Source: Chlorogloeopsis sp038404745
Lineage (GTDB): Bacteria > Cyanobacteriota > Cyanobacteriia > Cyanobacteriales > Nostocaceae
DNA length: 64,000 bases
NCBI RefSeq assembly: GCF_038404745.2
Contig: NZ_JAYKTT020000030.1
Coordinates: 62,001-126,000, forward strand
Direction: 5' to 3'
How positions within the stretch are numbered: the first letter of the stretch is position 1; every line of letters starts with the position of its first letter. Shown here in pieces: positions 28,312-37,254 of this stretch. Position numbers and translations under genes: made by a program. Below the pieces are notes generated by a model that ran no database searches, was not told where the DNA came from, and was given only the letters and a program-made list of their open reading frames with translations.

Positions 28312-30048
28312 ATGAAAGTCCGCTCTAGCTACTGGCAATTGTTGCCTTATCTGTGGCCCCAATGGCCGCTGTTAGTTCGGGGAGTAGCTTGTATCTTGGG
28401 ATACGTGCTGTTCACCTTATCACTGCCCTACCTAGCAGGTCAGGTCGCTTTTTTTATTGGTCAGGGGAATGTGAACCAGATTGCCTACTGGCTCGGACTA
28501 GCCACTCTGGTATTTTTGGTGCGGGGACTTTTTCAGTACGGGCAGAATATCTTTATGATCGACGCTGCTCTGGAAATGGCTTTAAACGTACGCAAGCGAG
28601 TCTACGCTCACCTGCACAAACTCGGATTGGATTACTTTGAAACGACACAAACAGGCGACCTTACTTATCGCTTGACTGAAGATGTTGATCGGGTAGGCGA
28701 GATTGTTGATAAGTTATCCCATCAGTTTCTTTCCAATATCTTGCAGCTAATTGCTATTCCCGCTTACATGCTCTATCTAAATTGGCCGCTCACACTTGCG
28801 GGTTTGATTTTGGCTCCCTTAATGGCTTGGTTAATTGGACAATTTGGTCAGCGATTACTCGTGTTATCTCGCCAAAGTCAAAATCAAGTATCCAATCTAT
28901 CTGCGTTATTAACAGAAGTCTTTGGCGGCATTCGCGTTGTTCAGGCATTTGCAGCACAAGGTTACGAAGTGAAGCGATTCAATCGGGAAGCAGAACACAA
29001 TCGCCTCGCTAAGTATCGCACTCAACAACTCAAAGCGATTCAGTTTCCGGTGGTAGGTTTTTTGGAAGCAGTCAGTATTATGCTGCTGTTTTTATTGGGA
29101 GGATGGCAGATTTCTCAAGGCAACCTCACAGGTCAAGAATTTATCAGCTTCTTAACTGCTGTAGCTTTACTGATTCAGCCCATTGACTTAACGATTAGCA
29201 ATTACAACGAGTTTAAACAGACTGAAGCCTCTGTCGAACGCATATTTGAATTAATGGCCGAGCAGCCTAGTCTGAGTGAAAAATTGAATGCAAAAGAACT
29301 GCCGCGAGTCATGGGTAAGGTAGAGTATCGTCATGTCAGTTTTGCCTACAATTCCAGTCAGCCAGTCCTCAAGGATCTCTGCTTGCACGCTTCTCCTGGT
29401 GATGTTATCGCCTTGGTTGGTGCTTCTGGAGCAGGTAAATCGACTCTAATTAGCCTTTTACTTCGCTTCTACGACCCTCAGGCAGGTCAAATTTTGATTG
29501 ATGATATTGACATTCGCGATGTGACAATAACTAGTTTGCGCCATCAAATTGGGATTGTTCCTCAGGATATTACCCTATTTTCAGGAACGATCGCCGAAAA
29601 TATCGGTTACGGTCAAGAAGAATTAGATTTGGAAGCAATTCAGGAAGCGGCAAAGATTGCCAACGCTCACTCTTTTATCACCCAATTTTCCCAGGGCTAC
29701 CATAGCTGGGTAGGCGAACGTGGAGTTAACTTATCTGGAGGACAACGCCAAAGATTAGCGATCGCCAGAGCAATTGTCAACGATCCTCGAATTCTGATCT
29801 TGGATGAGGCTACCTCTGCCCTAGATTCTGAATCAGAAGCATTAGTTCAAGAGGCACTTGAGCGAGTTATGCAAAACCGTACCGTGTTTATTATTGCTCA
29901 TCGCCTGAGCAGCGTCCGTCGTGCTGACTGCATTCTCGTACTAGAACAAGGACAAGTGGTAGAATCTGGTACGCACGATTCCCTCCTTTCCCAGGGAGGA
30001 CGGTATGCCCGTTTTTACGCTCAACAGTTCTACTCTACAAATGAGTAG
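28312..30048 (+). CDS. ABC exporter, fused membrane and ATPase domains (MsbA-like)
   Basis: A 578-residue half-transporter. Six membrane helices (about residues 15-310) are followed by an ATPase domain with Walker A GASGAGKST (about residue 370), Q-loop, signature LSGGQRQRLAIARA (about 475), Walker B ILILDEATSALD and the H-loop IIAHRLSS. It works as a homodimer; the MsbA-like type usually flips lipids or exports peptides or polysaccharide. An AAGGAG ribosome binding site is placed six bases before ATG. The position behind a lipid-A-synthase-related gene suggests lipid or glycolipid transport (inference). Confidence 0.9.
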   Translation: MKVRSSYWQLLPYLWPQWPLLVRGVACILGYVLFTLSLPYLAGQVAFFIGQGNVNQIAYWLGLATLVFLVRGLFQYGQNIFMIDAALEMALNVRKRVYAHLHKLGLDYFETTQTGDLTYRLTEDVDRVGEIVDKLSHQFLSNILQLIAIPAYMLYLNWPLTLAGLILAPLMAWLIGQFGQRLLVLSRQSQNQVSNLSALLTEVFGGIRVVQAFAAQGYEVKRFNREAEHNRLAKYRTQQLKAIQFPVVGFLEAVSIMLLFLLGGWQISQGNLTGQEFISFLTAVALLIQPIDLTISNYNEFKQTEASVERIFELMAEQPSLSEKLNAKELPRVMGKVEYRHVSFAYNSSQPVLKDLCLHASPGDVIALVGASGAGKSTLISLLLRFYDPQAGQILIDDIDIRDVTITSLRHQIGIVPQDITLFSGTIAENIGYGQEELDLEAIQEAAKIANAHSFITQFSQGYHSWVGERGVNLSGGQRQRLAIARAIVNDPRILILDEATSALDSESEALVQEALERVMQNRTVFIIAHRLSSVRRADCILVLEQGQVVESGTHDSLLSQGGRYARFYAQQFYSTNE

Positions 30049-30079
30049 TAGTCTATAAATCAATATGGTTCAGTTAACG

Positions 30080-30170
30080 GTAGCCGACACCTTAAAAGGT
30101 GTGTCTACACAGACAAAGCCTGCCTTTGCAGGCTTGGTTCGTGTAGCCTCAGGCTTTAGCCTGTAGGCTT
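30080..30170. repeat. Structured palindromic dispersed repeat, copy 1
   Basis: A run of nested hairpins (ACACCTTAAAAGGTGT, AGCCTGCCTTTGCAGGCT, AGGCTTTAGCCT) flanked by tagcc/ggctt words. The element at 54555-54679 has the same organisation, including the words CACARACAAAGCCTGCC. Confidence 0.65.
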
Positions 30171-30233
30171 AAGTAAACCGTATTAGTCTATTTGAACTGG
30201 CAAAAGCTTTATGCCCATGAATAATTTAATATT

Positions 30234-30554
30234 ATGCCTCCAATAGATGTTCAATCGGGGTTAATAATTCTCATAACGATAATTACAGTATCTTTGTCTG
30301 GAGGAGCTTTGGCTGGAATAATTACTCTAACCTTCATAAGGAAAAATAATTTTTTTATCAATATATTTAGTCTATTAGCTGGGGCTATAGGAGGGTATGA
30401 AGCTATAGTAATACTCAATATTTTTCTTCTTAAAGATTCATGCAAAAATCTAGATGAAATTCTTAAATTAATTATTGATTTTCATAAAGATTTAACTGGA
30501 TTTTTCATTCCGAGTATGTTTGGGGTAATAGGTGCAAGTATAGCTATTTTTTGA
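30234..30554 (+). CDS. Small hypothetical membrane protein
   Basis: A 106-residue unknown with three hydrophobic segments (about residues 9-32, 42-62 and 88-106) and a short charged loop between the second and third. The protein ends within the last predicted helix. It follows a dispersed repeat and shows AT-rich codon use slightly stronger than its neighbours. I do not recognise a family. Its unbroken frame and good helical periodicity favour a real gene, but it may be specific to this lineage. Confidence 0.5.
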   Translation: MPPIDVQSGLIILITIITVSLSGGALAGIITLTFIRKNNFFINIFSLLAGAIGGYEAIVILNIFLLKDSCKNLDEILKLIIDFHKDLTGFFIPSMFGVIGASIAIF

Positions 30555-30673
30555 TGAGAAAAGTATTTCACTGGCGTTCATAAATTACTGAACTATAGTG
30601 GAACCTTTTTCTGTATTTTTTTATAAAAGTAATTACATAGTGGACTGACACGACTAAAAGATGTAATAAATTG

Positions 30674-30735
30674 TTTTGTGGTGCGGGCATCCTACCCGCC
30701 TATGAGGACGGGCTAGAAGCCCATCCCACAAGAAA
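30674..30735. repeat. Dispersed inverted repeat with gcgggc/gcccgc arms
   Basis: The stretch from TTGTGGTGCGGGCATCC to GGGCTAGAAGCCCATCCCACAAG has near-complementary ends (TTGTGG/CCACAA) and internal GGGC/GCCC hairpins, typical of short dispersed cyanobacterial palindromes. It has no coding capacity. Confidence 0.6.
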
Positions 30736-30790
30736 GCTGTAGTGCATCATTTTAGCCTTGCAACGCCACTACAATTTCTGCCTTATAAAT

Positions 30791-31219
30791 TTATAGAAAT
30801 TCAAAAATCTGCTCTGGCACTAACTTTAGTTCTCCCGATTTGAAGCGACTAATATCTACCCACAAAGCTGTTTTTTGTCGTTCACCTTCAGCAAATACTA
30901 TATTTTCCAATTGATAAAAATTGGGGTCAACAAAATCGCATCCATAAAGTTGAATGATTTCGTGTCCAGGTTGACCATTATAAAGAAATATATTCTCCAA
31001 ACAGCCTAAATAGCGAATATTAGTTAATTCTGCTTGAATTTCTTCTTGAAACTCTCGCTTGAGGGCTTCTAAACTGGTTTCACCAAAGTCTACACCACCG
31101 CCCAAGGCACGGTAAAAAGTTTGCTGTGTAAACTTATCGTAGCCTTGGGAGATGAAAAGGCGTTCGCCATCACGAATTAATCCCAAGGCTAAGACACGAA
31201 TTTCTCCTGATTTACCCAT
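30791..31219 (-). CDS. Nudix hydrolase
   Basis: A 142-residue Nudix protein. The Nudix box is clear: GGGVDFGETSLEALKREF followed by QEE, matching Gx5Ex7REUxEE with Gln in place of the last Gly. These enzymes cleave nucleoside diphosphates linked to another group; the substrate is not predictable. It lies 8 bases downstream of the DUF3531 gene, so the two form an operon. A decayed partial copy of this gene is present at 23012-23243. Confidence 0.92.
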   Translation of the reverse strand: MGKSGEIRVLALGLIRDGERLFISQGYDKFTQQTFYRALGGGVDFGETSLEALKREFQEEIQAELTNIRYLGCLENIFLYNGQPGHEIIQLYGCDFVDPNFYQLENIVFAEGERQKTALWVDISRFKSGELKLVPEQIFEFL

Positions 31220-31227
31220 TGCGATCG

Positions 31228-31680
31228 CTAGTTATCGTAGATAAACGAAGGACGACTTTCACTTTCCTCGACAGGCCAATCTGGGTTCTCGCCGCCGATG
31301 TAAACTTCATCAATAGTGACGTATTCTACACCCAATTGCTGAATAGCGTTAATCAGAATATCTAAAGCGATCGCATCAGAAGTTCCCAAGTCAAACCAGC
31401 AACGCGCCCATTCTCCTTGATATTCAAAATCACCCTTATTGTGCATCAGTGCTAGCAAGCTTCTGTCGTATCCTTCTGAATCATAATTCATGTAGCTAAT
31501 ATCTAATCCCGTCTCTTGTACCTGGAGATTTTCCGCATTAAATGCGCCTAATTTACCCAAGTAAAACCAAGAATCAAAAAGCTCTTCTACATACTCTCTT
31601 TCACGTGCAGAAGGTACAGTGCTGAATTTCAGCCAAATCCACAAATCAAAAGGATTAAATTCGCGAAACTGTATTTTCAT
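31228..31680 (-). CDS. DUF3531 family protein
   Basis: A 150-residue protein of the DUF3531 family, found in cyanobacteria and plastid-bearing plants; function unknown. The recognisable core is MKIQFREFNPFDLWIWLKF and the conserved YVEELFDSWFYLGKLGAFN segment. It has no signal peptide or membrane helix. It is the first gene of a two-gene unit with the Nudix hydrolase. Confidence 0.88.
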   Translation of the reverse strand: MKIQFREFNPFDLWIWLKFSTVPSAREREYVEELFDSWFYLGKLGAFNAENLQVQETGLDISYMNYDSEGYDRSLLALMHNKGDFEYQGEWARCWFDLGTSDAIALDILINAIQQLGVEYVTIDEVYIGGENPDWPVEESESRPSFIYDN

Positions 31681-31729
31681 TACTTTGACATCTCTAAGTA
31701 ATTATTGCTCAAGACTAATTGTAGAAGAG

Positions 31730-31864
31730 CAAAGGGGAGTAAGGGAGTATAGGGGTGTAGGTAAAGTCAAGAGAATAAAATCCCTAAACCCTTACACTCT
31801 TATCCCCTTACACCCCCCTAATCTTTACCCTGTCACCTGTCCCCTGTCCCCTTTGCCCTCTCCC
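31730..31864. repeat. Purine/pyrimidine foldback repeat, intergenic copy
   Basis: A G/A-rich arm (AAAGGGGAGTAAGGGAGTA...) followed by an A/T centre and a C/T-rich arm (cccttacaccccc... tgtcccctgtcccct). It abuts the stop codon of the TPR gene. It belongs to the same compositional family as the inserts within several coding sequences of this window. Confidence 0.6.
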
Positions 31865-32803
31865 CTACCTTTGGGCTTTAGCAATATCTCTAACTGTAAG
31901 GCGGCGTTCGCGTTGAATTTGTTTCACCAAACCTGCTGGCAATTGAGCTTGTTTCGTCAGCGCTTTGTCAAAGTTATTTATCGCTTCCTGCATCATTTGT
32001 TGATTTTTATCTTTTTTCGCCATCCCCCGTTGAATTTGGGCTTTGAGATAATATAACTCAGGGTTGTCTGGGGTCATTTTCAAGGCACGCTCTGCATATT
32101 CGAGTGCGCGATCGTACCGTTTTAAATCTCGATAAGCAAGGGCAATACCTCGATCCACCAAATACTGAGGGCCAGCATTTTTTTCTAAACGTTCAATAGC
32201 TTGTTCTGGACTAGCAAATGGCAAATTTACAGCCAGCATCAAATCCATATACCCCTTGAGCAAATTCAGTTCTGCATCATTGGCAGCAACCGCTTCAGCT
32301 TGATCTAAATGTTTATAAATTTCCCGCAGTCTGCTTAAGGCTTTTGGTGCAGCACTAACTGTACCTTCGCGCTGCATAATAACTGCCCCTTCTAAAAAAT
32401 GACCAACAGCAGTGTAAAGGTTTCCGCGTAAAGGATCGCTAGAAGTTAACTTTTGGGCGATTTCTAAAGTTTTCTTGCTGTATGTTTCTAATGAAGCCCA
32501 ATCCTTATTGGTGTATGCTAATGATGCCTTCATTGCATAGGCTAAGGGTTCATTTGGTTCTTTAGATAGTGCCTGTTGTAGATAACTTTCGGCGGCTTTA
32601 TAGTCACCTTTTTGGAAAATGGCGTTGAATGCTGCTTCAGTGTTGTTACCAATATTACGCGGTTCTTTGCTACGAAAAGGATCGGCAGCAACAGAGGGAT
32701 TGCCCCAAACATTAAGAACTAGGGTTGCTGCAATAGCAACTTGGGCAAGCTTTGTCAACCTAGCAGGCACGGTTGCTTGCGCAGGGGGAAACCTTTTAAT
32801 CAT
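31865..32803 (-). CDS. Periplasmic TPR-repeat protein
   Basis: A 312-residue protein with a basic N-terminus and hydrophobic segment (about residues 20-40, ending near SVAADP), consistent with a Sec signal peptide. The rest is helical repeats of TPR type: GDYKAAESYLQQALSKEPNE, KRYDRALEYAERALKMTPDN and others. It has no enzymatic motif, so a scaffold role is likely. The C-terminus (AQLPAGLVKQIQRERRLTV) is basic. The partner is unknown. Confidence 0.85.
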   Translation of the reverse strand: MIKRFPPAQATVPARLTKLAQVAIAATLVLNVWGNPSVAADPFRSKEPRNIGNNTEAAFNAIFQKGDYKAAESYLQQALSKEPNEPLAYAMKASLAYTNKDWASLETYSKKTLEIAQKLTSSDPLRGNLYTAVGHFLEGAVIMQREGTVSAAPKALSRLREIYKHLDQAEAVAANDAELNLLKGYMDLMLAVNLPFASPEQAIERLEKNAGPQYLVDRGIALAYRDLKRYDRALEYAERALKMTPDNPELYYLKAQIQRGMAKKDKNQQMMQEAINNFDKALTKQAQLPAGLVKQIQRERRLTVRDIAKAQR

Positions 32804-33114
32804 TGTTACGTTTCCTTCAGAAGAATTGCTGTTGAATTTGTTTAATGTGTTACTTAAAATGCAGAAAGTGAGTCAGGCTCGCTATTGTGTTAGGCTAAAA
32901 TTTTATACTGTTTGACTGTGGTAATTTTTACAGGTTCCCATTCTCTTATAGCTATTATTTAAAGTTTCAACTCGCTGCAATGAGGCAGCAGTGTAATTCT
33001 AGCTGCTATATAGAAGATGTGAGCAGGGTATGCACCATAAAATTTTCGGGACTTTGCAACCGCTCGCAGTGTAGTTAATTAAGTAAGTCGCTGACTTTTT
33101 GGTACTTTTAGCAA
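32804..33114. other. Divergent promoter spacer
   Basis: A 311-base spacer between divergent genes (TPR protein, ABC ATPase). I see no repeats, RNA gene or recognisable operator. Confidence 0.4.
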
Positions 33115-33798
33115 ATGCTCTATCTTAAAAATCTAATTTATCACCCCACAGCTTGCCCAACTTCAATTCTCAAATCTATTAATTTGAACTTAGCATCCCA
33201 ACAGTTAGGTCTGATTATCGGGCCGAGTGGTTCTGGCAAAAGTACGTTACTAGAGATTTTGTCTGGGTTAGCCGAACCAACTTCTGGCTCTGTTTTCTGG
33301 CGCGAACAAAATCTAACTGCGGAAGAGCTACAACAATTAGCAGGACTAGTATTTCAATTCCCCGAACGCCATTTTTGTGGCGGTACGATTTTAGAAGAGT
33401 TGCGCTTGGGACATCCAGAATTGGGAACAGAGCGAGTTAGGCAAGCATTGCAAGAAGTGGGCTTAGAGCATTTATCGCTTTCGTCATCACCCCATGCTTT
33501 AAGTGGTGGTCAGCAACGACGTTTAGCTTTAGCCGTACAATTAATTCGCCAGCCAAATTTATTGTTGCTAGATGAACCTACAGCTGGCTTGGATTGGTCA
33601 ATGCGTAGACAACTGGTAAATTTATTGGCGAAACTAAAACGAGATCGGACATTGCTGGTAGTAACCCATGATGCAGGAGATTTGTTAGCGATCGCAGACT
33701 ATTGCTGGAGTATCAATCATGGCGAACTAGAAGCAATAGATCCATACACATTGGAAAAATTGGAAACCAATGTCCAAGAACCTCTGCCCGCAGCATGA
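33115..33798 (+). CDS. ABC transporter ATP-binding protein (ECF/CbiO-like)
   Basis: A 227-residue ATPase. Walker A GPSGSGKST (about residue 37), Q-loop VFQFPERHF, signature ALSGGQQRRLALA, Walker B LLLLDEPTAGLD and His in VVTHDAGD are all present. The VFQFPERHFCGGTI stretch resembles cobalt/ECF-type ATPases and plastid ABCI homologues. No permease gene is adjacent, so the membrane partner must be elsewhere. The transported substrate is unknown. Confidence 0.88.
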   Translation: MLYLKNLIYHPTACPTSILKSINLNLASQQLGLIIGPSGSGKSTLLEILSGLAEPTSGSVFWREQNLTAEELQQLAGLVFQFPERHFCGGTILEELRLGHPELGTERVRQALQEVGLEHLSLSSSPHALSGGQQRRLALAVQLIRQPNLLLLDEPTAGLDWSMRRQLVNLLAKLKRDRTLLVVTHDAGDLLAIADYCWSINHGELEAIDPYTLEKLETNVQEPLPAA

Positions 33799-34145
33799 GA
33801 AGAGGACAAAAAGACGCGGGGATGCGGGGACAAAAAGAGGAATAGACAACTAAACTCTAACTACTGTACGGGCAGGTTTAGAAGATAAATTATCCGTTTG
33901 AACGGCAAAATTATCAACAAAACCCGCACGCCAGTTGCTACAACGCGGGAAACCCGACGCCAGGTGACGCCAGGTGCTACAACGCGGGAAACCTGCAAGG
34001 GCGCACTGGCTCCCCTACTATCCACTAACAACTAACTACTAACTACTAACCACTTGGTTATTGTTTGGTTATGTTGCAAGCGACGTTAGCAAGCGCGTGG
34101 CGGGCTGTACACTGGCCACTAGATTAAGATTCCTTGATTATAAAG
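33799..34145. other. Repeat-filled spacer before pcyA
   Basis: A G/A-rich foldback half-arm (33798-33846), the MITE-like copy B (33861-33930), and a twice-repeated unit GCTACAACGCGGGAAACC (about 33936 and 33981) with CGCCAGGTGACGCCAGGTG between. All are dispersed repeats; the pcyA promoter should lie at 34040-34130. Confidence 0.65.
33861..33930. repeat. MITE-like dispersed repeat, copy B
   Basis: Shares CTGTACGGGCAGGTTTAGAA, the GATAAATTATCCGTTTGAAC core and a matching end with copies A and C. The ends read GGGCAGGTTT and, on the other strand, GCGGGTTTTG, giving imperfect terminal inverted repeats. Confidence 0.65.
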
Positions 34146-34880
34146 ATGTTAACGATTAAGCCCTCACTACGCGAGCAACAACATCCTCTGATTCGTCAAC
34201 TGGCTGATAGCATTGAAGCAGCTTGGCAACAGCACCTAGATTTGTCACCCTACAATTTGCCGGCAGATCTGGGGTATGTAGAAGGTAGGCTGGAAGGCGA
34301 GAAACTAACCATCGAAAATCGCTGCTATCAAACACCCCAATTTCGCAAATTGCATTTAGAACTAGCAAAAGTGGGAAATATGCTAGACATTCTGCACTGT
34401 GTGATGTTTCCCCGCCCAGAATACGATTTGCCGATGTTTGGTTGTGATTTAGTCGGAGGTAGAGGTCAAATTAGTGCAGCGATCGCGGATCTTTCACCAG
34501 TTAGTTCTGATCGCTCCTTACCAGAATCTTACATTTCTTTACTCTCAGAACTACCAACAGTCAATTTTTCCCAGCCGCGAGAATTACCTGAATGGGGACA
34601 TATCTTTTCTGATTTTTGTGTCTTTGTCCGCCCGGCTTCGCTTGAAGAAGAAGCTATGTTTCTCAAACACGTGCAGGCATTTCTAGAGATTCACTGCCAA
34701 AATGCGATCGCCTCCACACCAGTTTCATCCGACAAAATGAGACAAATTATTGCTGGGCAACATAACTATTGCAGCAACCAGCAGCAAAATGACAAAACTC
34801 GTCGCGTTCTGGAAAAAGCTTTTGGTTCAGAATGGGCAGAAAATTATATGTCTACAGTTTTGTTTGATCTACCAAATTAA
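34146..34880 (+). CDS. pcyA: Phycocyanobilin:ferredoxin oxidoreductase PcyA
   Basis: A 244-residue bilin reductase that reduces biliverdin IXalpha by four electrons from ferredoxin to phycocyanobilin, the chromophore of phycobilisomes and phytochromes. The catalytic His lies in MLDILHCVMFP and the catalytic Asp in LPMFGCDLVGG, followed by GQISAAIADLSP, all diagnostic of PcyA. ATG at 34146 is preferred to a TTG four codons upstream. It is preceded by a repeat-filled spacer and followed by a 1-kb spacer, so it is monocistronic. Confidence 0.97.
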   Translation: MLTIKPSLREQQHPLIRQLADSIEAAWQQHLDLSPYNLPADLGYVEGRLEGEKLTIENRCYQTPQFRKLHLELAKVGNMLDILHCVMFPRPEYDLPMFGCDLVGGRGQISAAIADLSPVSSDRSLPESYISLLSELPTVNFSQPRELPEWGHIFSDFCVFVRPASLEEEAMFLKHVQAFLEIHCQNAIASTPVSSDKMRQIIAGQHNYCSNQQQNDKTRRVLEKAFGSEWAENYMSTVLFDLPN

Positions 34881-35128
34881 ATAAGTAGACGGCAGAAGGA
34901 AAAAGGTTCTTTCTGTCTCTGTCTTGATGATGAATTTTACGTTTCATTCTGTCTACGTACTTGTTTCTCAAACTGCTTCCTTGAACAATAAATATAAATC
35001 CAGAGTATAAAGTGTGAAGTGTAAATTGTACAGTATGAACTAATTAAGTCATATTTTCACTTCAGTAAGCAGCATTTATATTTCATCCTTTATCCTCTCT
35101 TTTTCTTCCAAATTATTACCCATCATCT

Positions 35129-35170
35129 GTAGACTCTGTTACGTTTCCCAAAAAGTTATTAATGTAGAAT
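35129..35170 (+). promoter_or_regulatory. NtcA-activated promoter of devBCA
   Basis: GTA-N8-TAC (35129-35142) is a perfect NtcA consensus. It is followed after 22 bases by TAGAAT (35165-35170), matching the TAN3T -10 box, which is the canonical class II NtcA promoter layout. The predicted start near 35177 is about 697 nt upstream of the devB ATG. In Anabaena PCC 7120 the devBCA transcript is also reported to begin about 700 nt upstream of devB under NtcA control. Confidence 0.8.
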
Positions 35171-35683
35171 TCATTTAACGAGAGTACAATGGAGTAAAAC
35201 AATATAAGCAACCAGATGAGGAGATTGGAAGTACAGATCCAAAGAAAATCTGAGTAAGTGCAAGTAACTATCGATATCAGAAAACTCCACACTTAAAATT
35301 GACTTTCATTCAACTCCAATTAATTAAGTAGATGGTACTAAACCTATACAAACCTAGTAATTCAGCACAAATGCCCTCAAAGTCCACAGCATCTCTTCAA
35401 TCAGCCAGGTGTGTCTAACGGGTACAAATTTTAGATTTTATATTTTGGCTTTTGCAATGAAAGAAACTGATAGCTTGATAGTGGTTATTACTTCTTTTGG
35501 AGTAGTTTTTTATGAACATTGTAATAAGTCAGTCTCAGTAAGCAGTAAATTTTGACAACAAACATAAGGTAGTTTAATTGACAAATAAAAGTGCTTCAAA
35601 TAGCCTTTACCTCATTTGAAAGAGTTGTGAAAGCAGGATTTTTTGCATCTTTAATGAGCCTAAGCTATTGAATATTTATGAAA

Positions 35684-35714
35684 TAAAAAACGCCATTGTG
35701 AAAACTGTGGCGTT
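35684..35714 (-). terminator. Minus-strand intrinsic terminator in the devB leader
   Basis: On the minus strand, AACGCCA pairs with TGGCGTT around a 12-base loop and is followed by a run of six T. No minus-strand gene precedes it, so it may end an antisense or small RNA started between 35715 and 35873. Confidence 0.6.
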
Positions 35715-35873
35715 GAATGTTCTGAAATCCTATGGTTTTCAACAATATACACTTTAAAGTTACTGTTATTTCTCCTTGACATTCAGTCGTTATTGGTAAA
35801 ACTTTTTGACTAATTTAATGATGTTTAACTTGCTTTTTACTTTCGTTAGTAAACTTCAGACAACCAACACACC

Positions 35874-37169
35874 ATGTCAAGGGCAAGAGAAGAGACAAGG
35901 TTAAACGAACAGCCCCAGGTTTTGTGGGCGATCGCTATAGTTCTACCGGTATCTGTTGCCGCTGGAGTGCTAACTATGGCTAAACTGGAGCAACTTCAAA
36001 AGCTCAACGAGCCTGTAACCAGCAAGCCTGTTGTGAATAGTATTCATGCAATGGGACGCTTAGAACCGCAAGGAGAAGTGATTAAGCTTTCTGCTCCAGC
36101 AGGAGTTCAGGGAGGCACACGAGTTGAGCAACTCTTTGTCAAAGAGGGAGAACGTGTTAAAAAAGGTCAAGTAATTGCTATTCTTGATAACTTTGCTACC
36201 AACACAGCAGTAGTAGAAGAAGCAAGAGCAAGACTCTTAGAAGCCAGAGCCAACTGGGCGCAAGTCAAAGCTGGTATGCCAAGGGACATTCAAGCTCAAA
36301 AAGCTGTGATTGCTCGCTTACAAGCTCAGTTACGCGGTGAAGCTGTTGCTCAACAAGCATTAATAAATCGTGTCGAAGCCGAATTGCGAGGGCAACAAGA
36401 TGTTTTCAGAGCAACAGTGGCTCGCATCCAAGCTGAACAACGTAATGCCCTAGTTGATGCTCAACGCTACGAGTTTTTATACACAGAAGGTGCAATTTCT
36501 CAACAAGAACGCGACAGGAGACGTCTGAGTGCTACAACTACTACTCAACAATTAGCTGAAAGCCAAGCTAGCCGTAGACAGGTGATCGCTACTTTGCAAC
36601 AGCAAGTTGCAGAAGCTAAAGTAAACCGGGACAAGACTATAGCCATTTTGCAACAACAAATCGACGAAGAAAGAACTAGATTGCAAAGAATTCAAGAAGT
36701 TAGTCCTAACAGTATGCAAATAGCACAAGCTCAGGTTGTGAATGCGATCGCAACTTTAAAAAAGGCTGAAGCACAGCTGCGGTTGAGCTATCTTAAAGCA
36801 CCCATTGCCGGAGAAATTCTCAAAATTCACACCAAATCCGGAGAAACTATGAGTGTAGATGGCATTGCTGAGATCGGGCGAACAGATCAAATGATGGTTG
36901 TTGCGGAAGTTTCCGAAGACAGTATTGGTAAAGTGCGATTAGGTCAAGAAGTAACAATCACCAGTGACAATGGAGCTTTTAGCGGTGAATTGCAGGGAAC
37001 TGTGGCAGAGATTGGTAGAAAAGTTGGCAAAAAAGACGTACTAAATACAGATCCAGCCGCAGATGTTGATGCCAGAGTCGTGGAAGTCAAAATTGCTTTA
37101 TCTCCATCAGACAGTGCAAAGGTTGCAGGCTTAACTTATGCCAAGGTTGTTGTTGGTATCAAAATCTAA
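35874..37169 (+). CDS. devB: DevB-type membrane fusion protein of a glycolipid exporter
   Basis: A 431-residue HlyD-family periplasmic adaptor. There is one N-terminal membrane helix (about residues 18-36), then a split lipoyl domain (GGTRVEQLFVKEGERVKKGQ and LKAPIAGEILKI) around a long coiled coil rich in Ala, Gln and Arg (about residues 115-320), and C-terminal beta domains. In Anabaena, DevB joins the DevCA pump to TolC (HgdD) to export heterocyst glycolipids. Cyanobacteria carry several devBCA paralogues; the NtcA promoter about 700 nt upstream supports this one being the heterocyst copy. Confidence 0.88.
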   Translation: MSRAREETRLNEQPQVLWAIAIVLPVSVAAGVLTMAKLEQLQKLNEPVTSKPVVNSIHAMGRLEPQGEVIKLSAPAGVQGGTRVEQLFVKEGERVKKGQVIAILDNFATNTAVVEEARARLLEARANWAQVKAGMPRDIQAQKAVIARLQAQLRGEAVAQQALINRVEAELRGQQDVFRATVARIQAEQRNALVDAQRYEFLYTEGAISQQERDRRRLSATTTTQQLAESQASRRQVIATLQQQVAEAKVNRDKTIAILQQQIDEERTRLQRIQEVSPNSMQIAQAQVVNAIATLKKAEAQLRLSYLKAPIAGEILKIHTKSGETMSVDGIAEIGRTDQMMVVAEVSEDSIGKVRLGQEVTITSDNGAFSGELQGTVAEIGRKVGKKDVLNTDPAADVDARVVEVKIALSPSDSAKVAGLTYAKVVVGIKI

Positions 37170-37254
37170 GTCACGACTTTTTCAAAAATCATTCGTGTCT
37201 AATTTAACTTGATAAATTTATAAATTTTTCTCAAAAACTTAGGAGATAAAGATA

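Larger units (their letters stand above)
34881..35873. other. Long spacer and 5' leader of devB
   Basis: A 993-base AT-rich region without a gene. It contains the NtcA-type promoter (35129-35170), so most of it should be transcribed as a leader of about 700 nt. A minus-strand intrinsic terminator sits inside the leader at 35684-35714. Confidence 0.7.
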
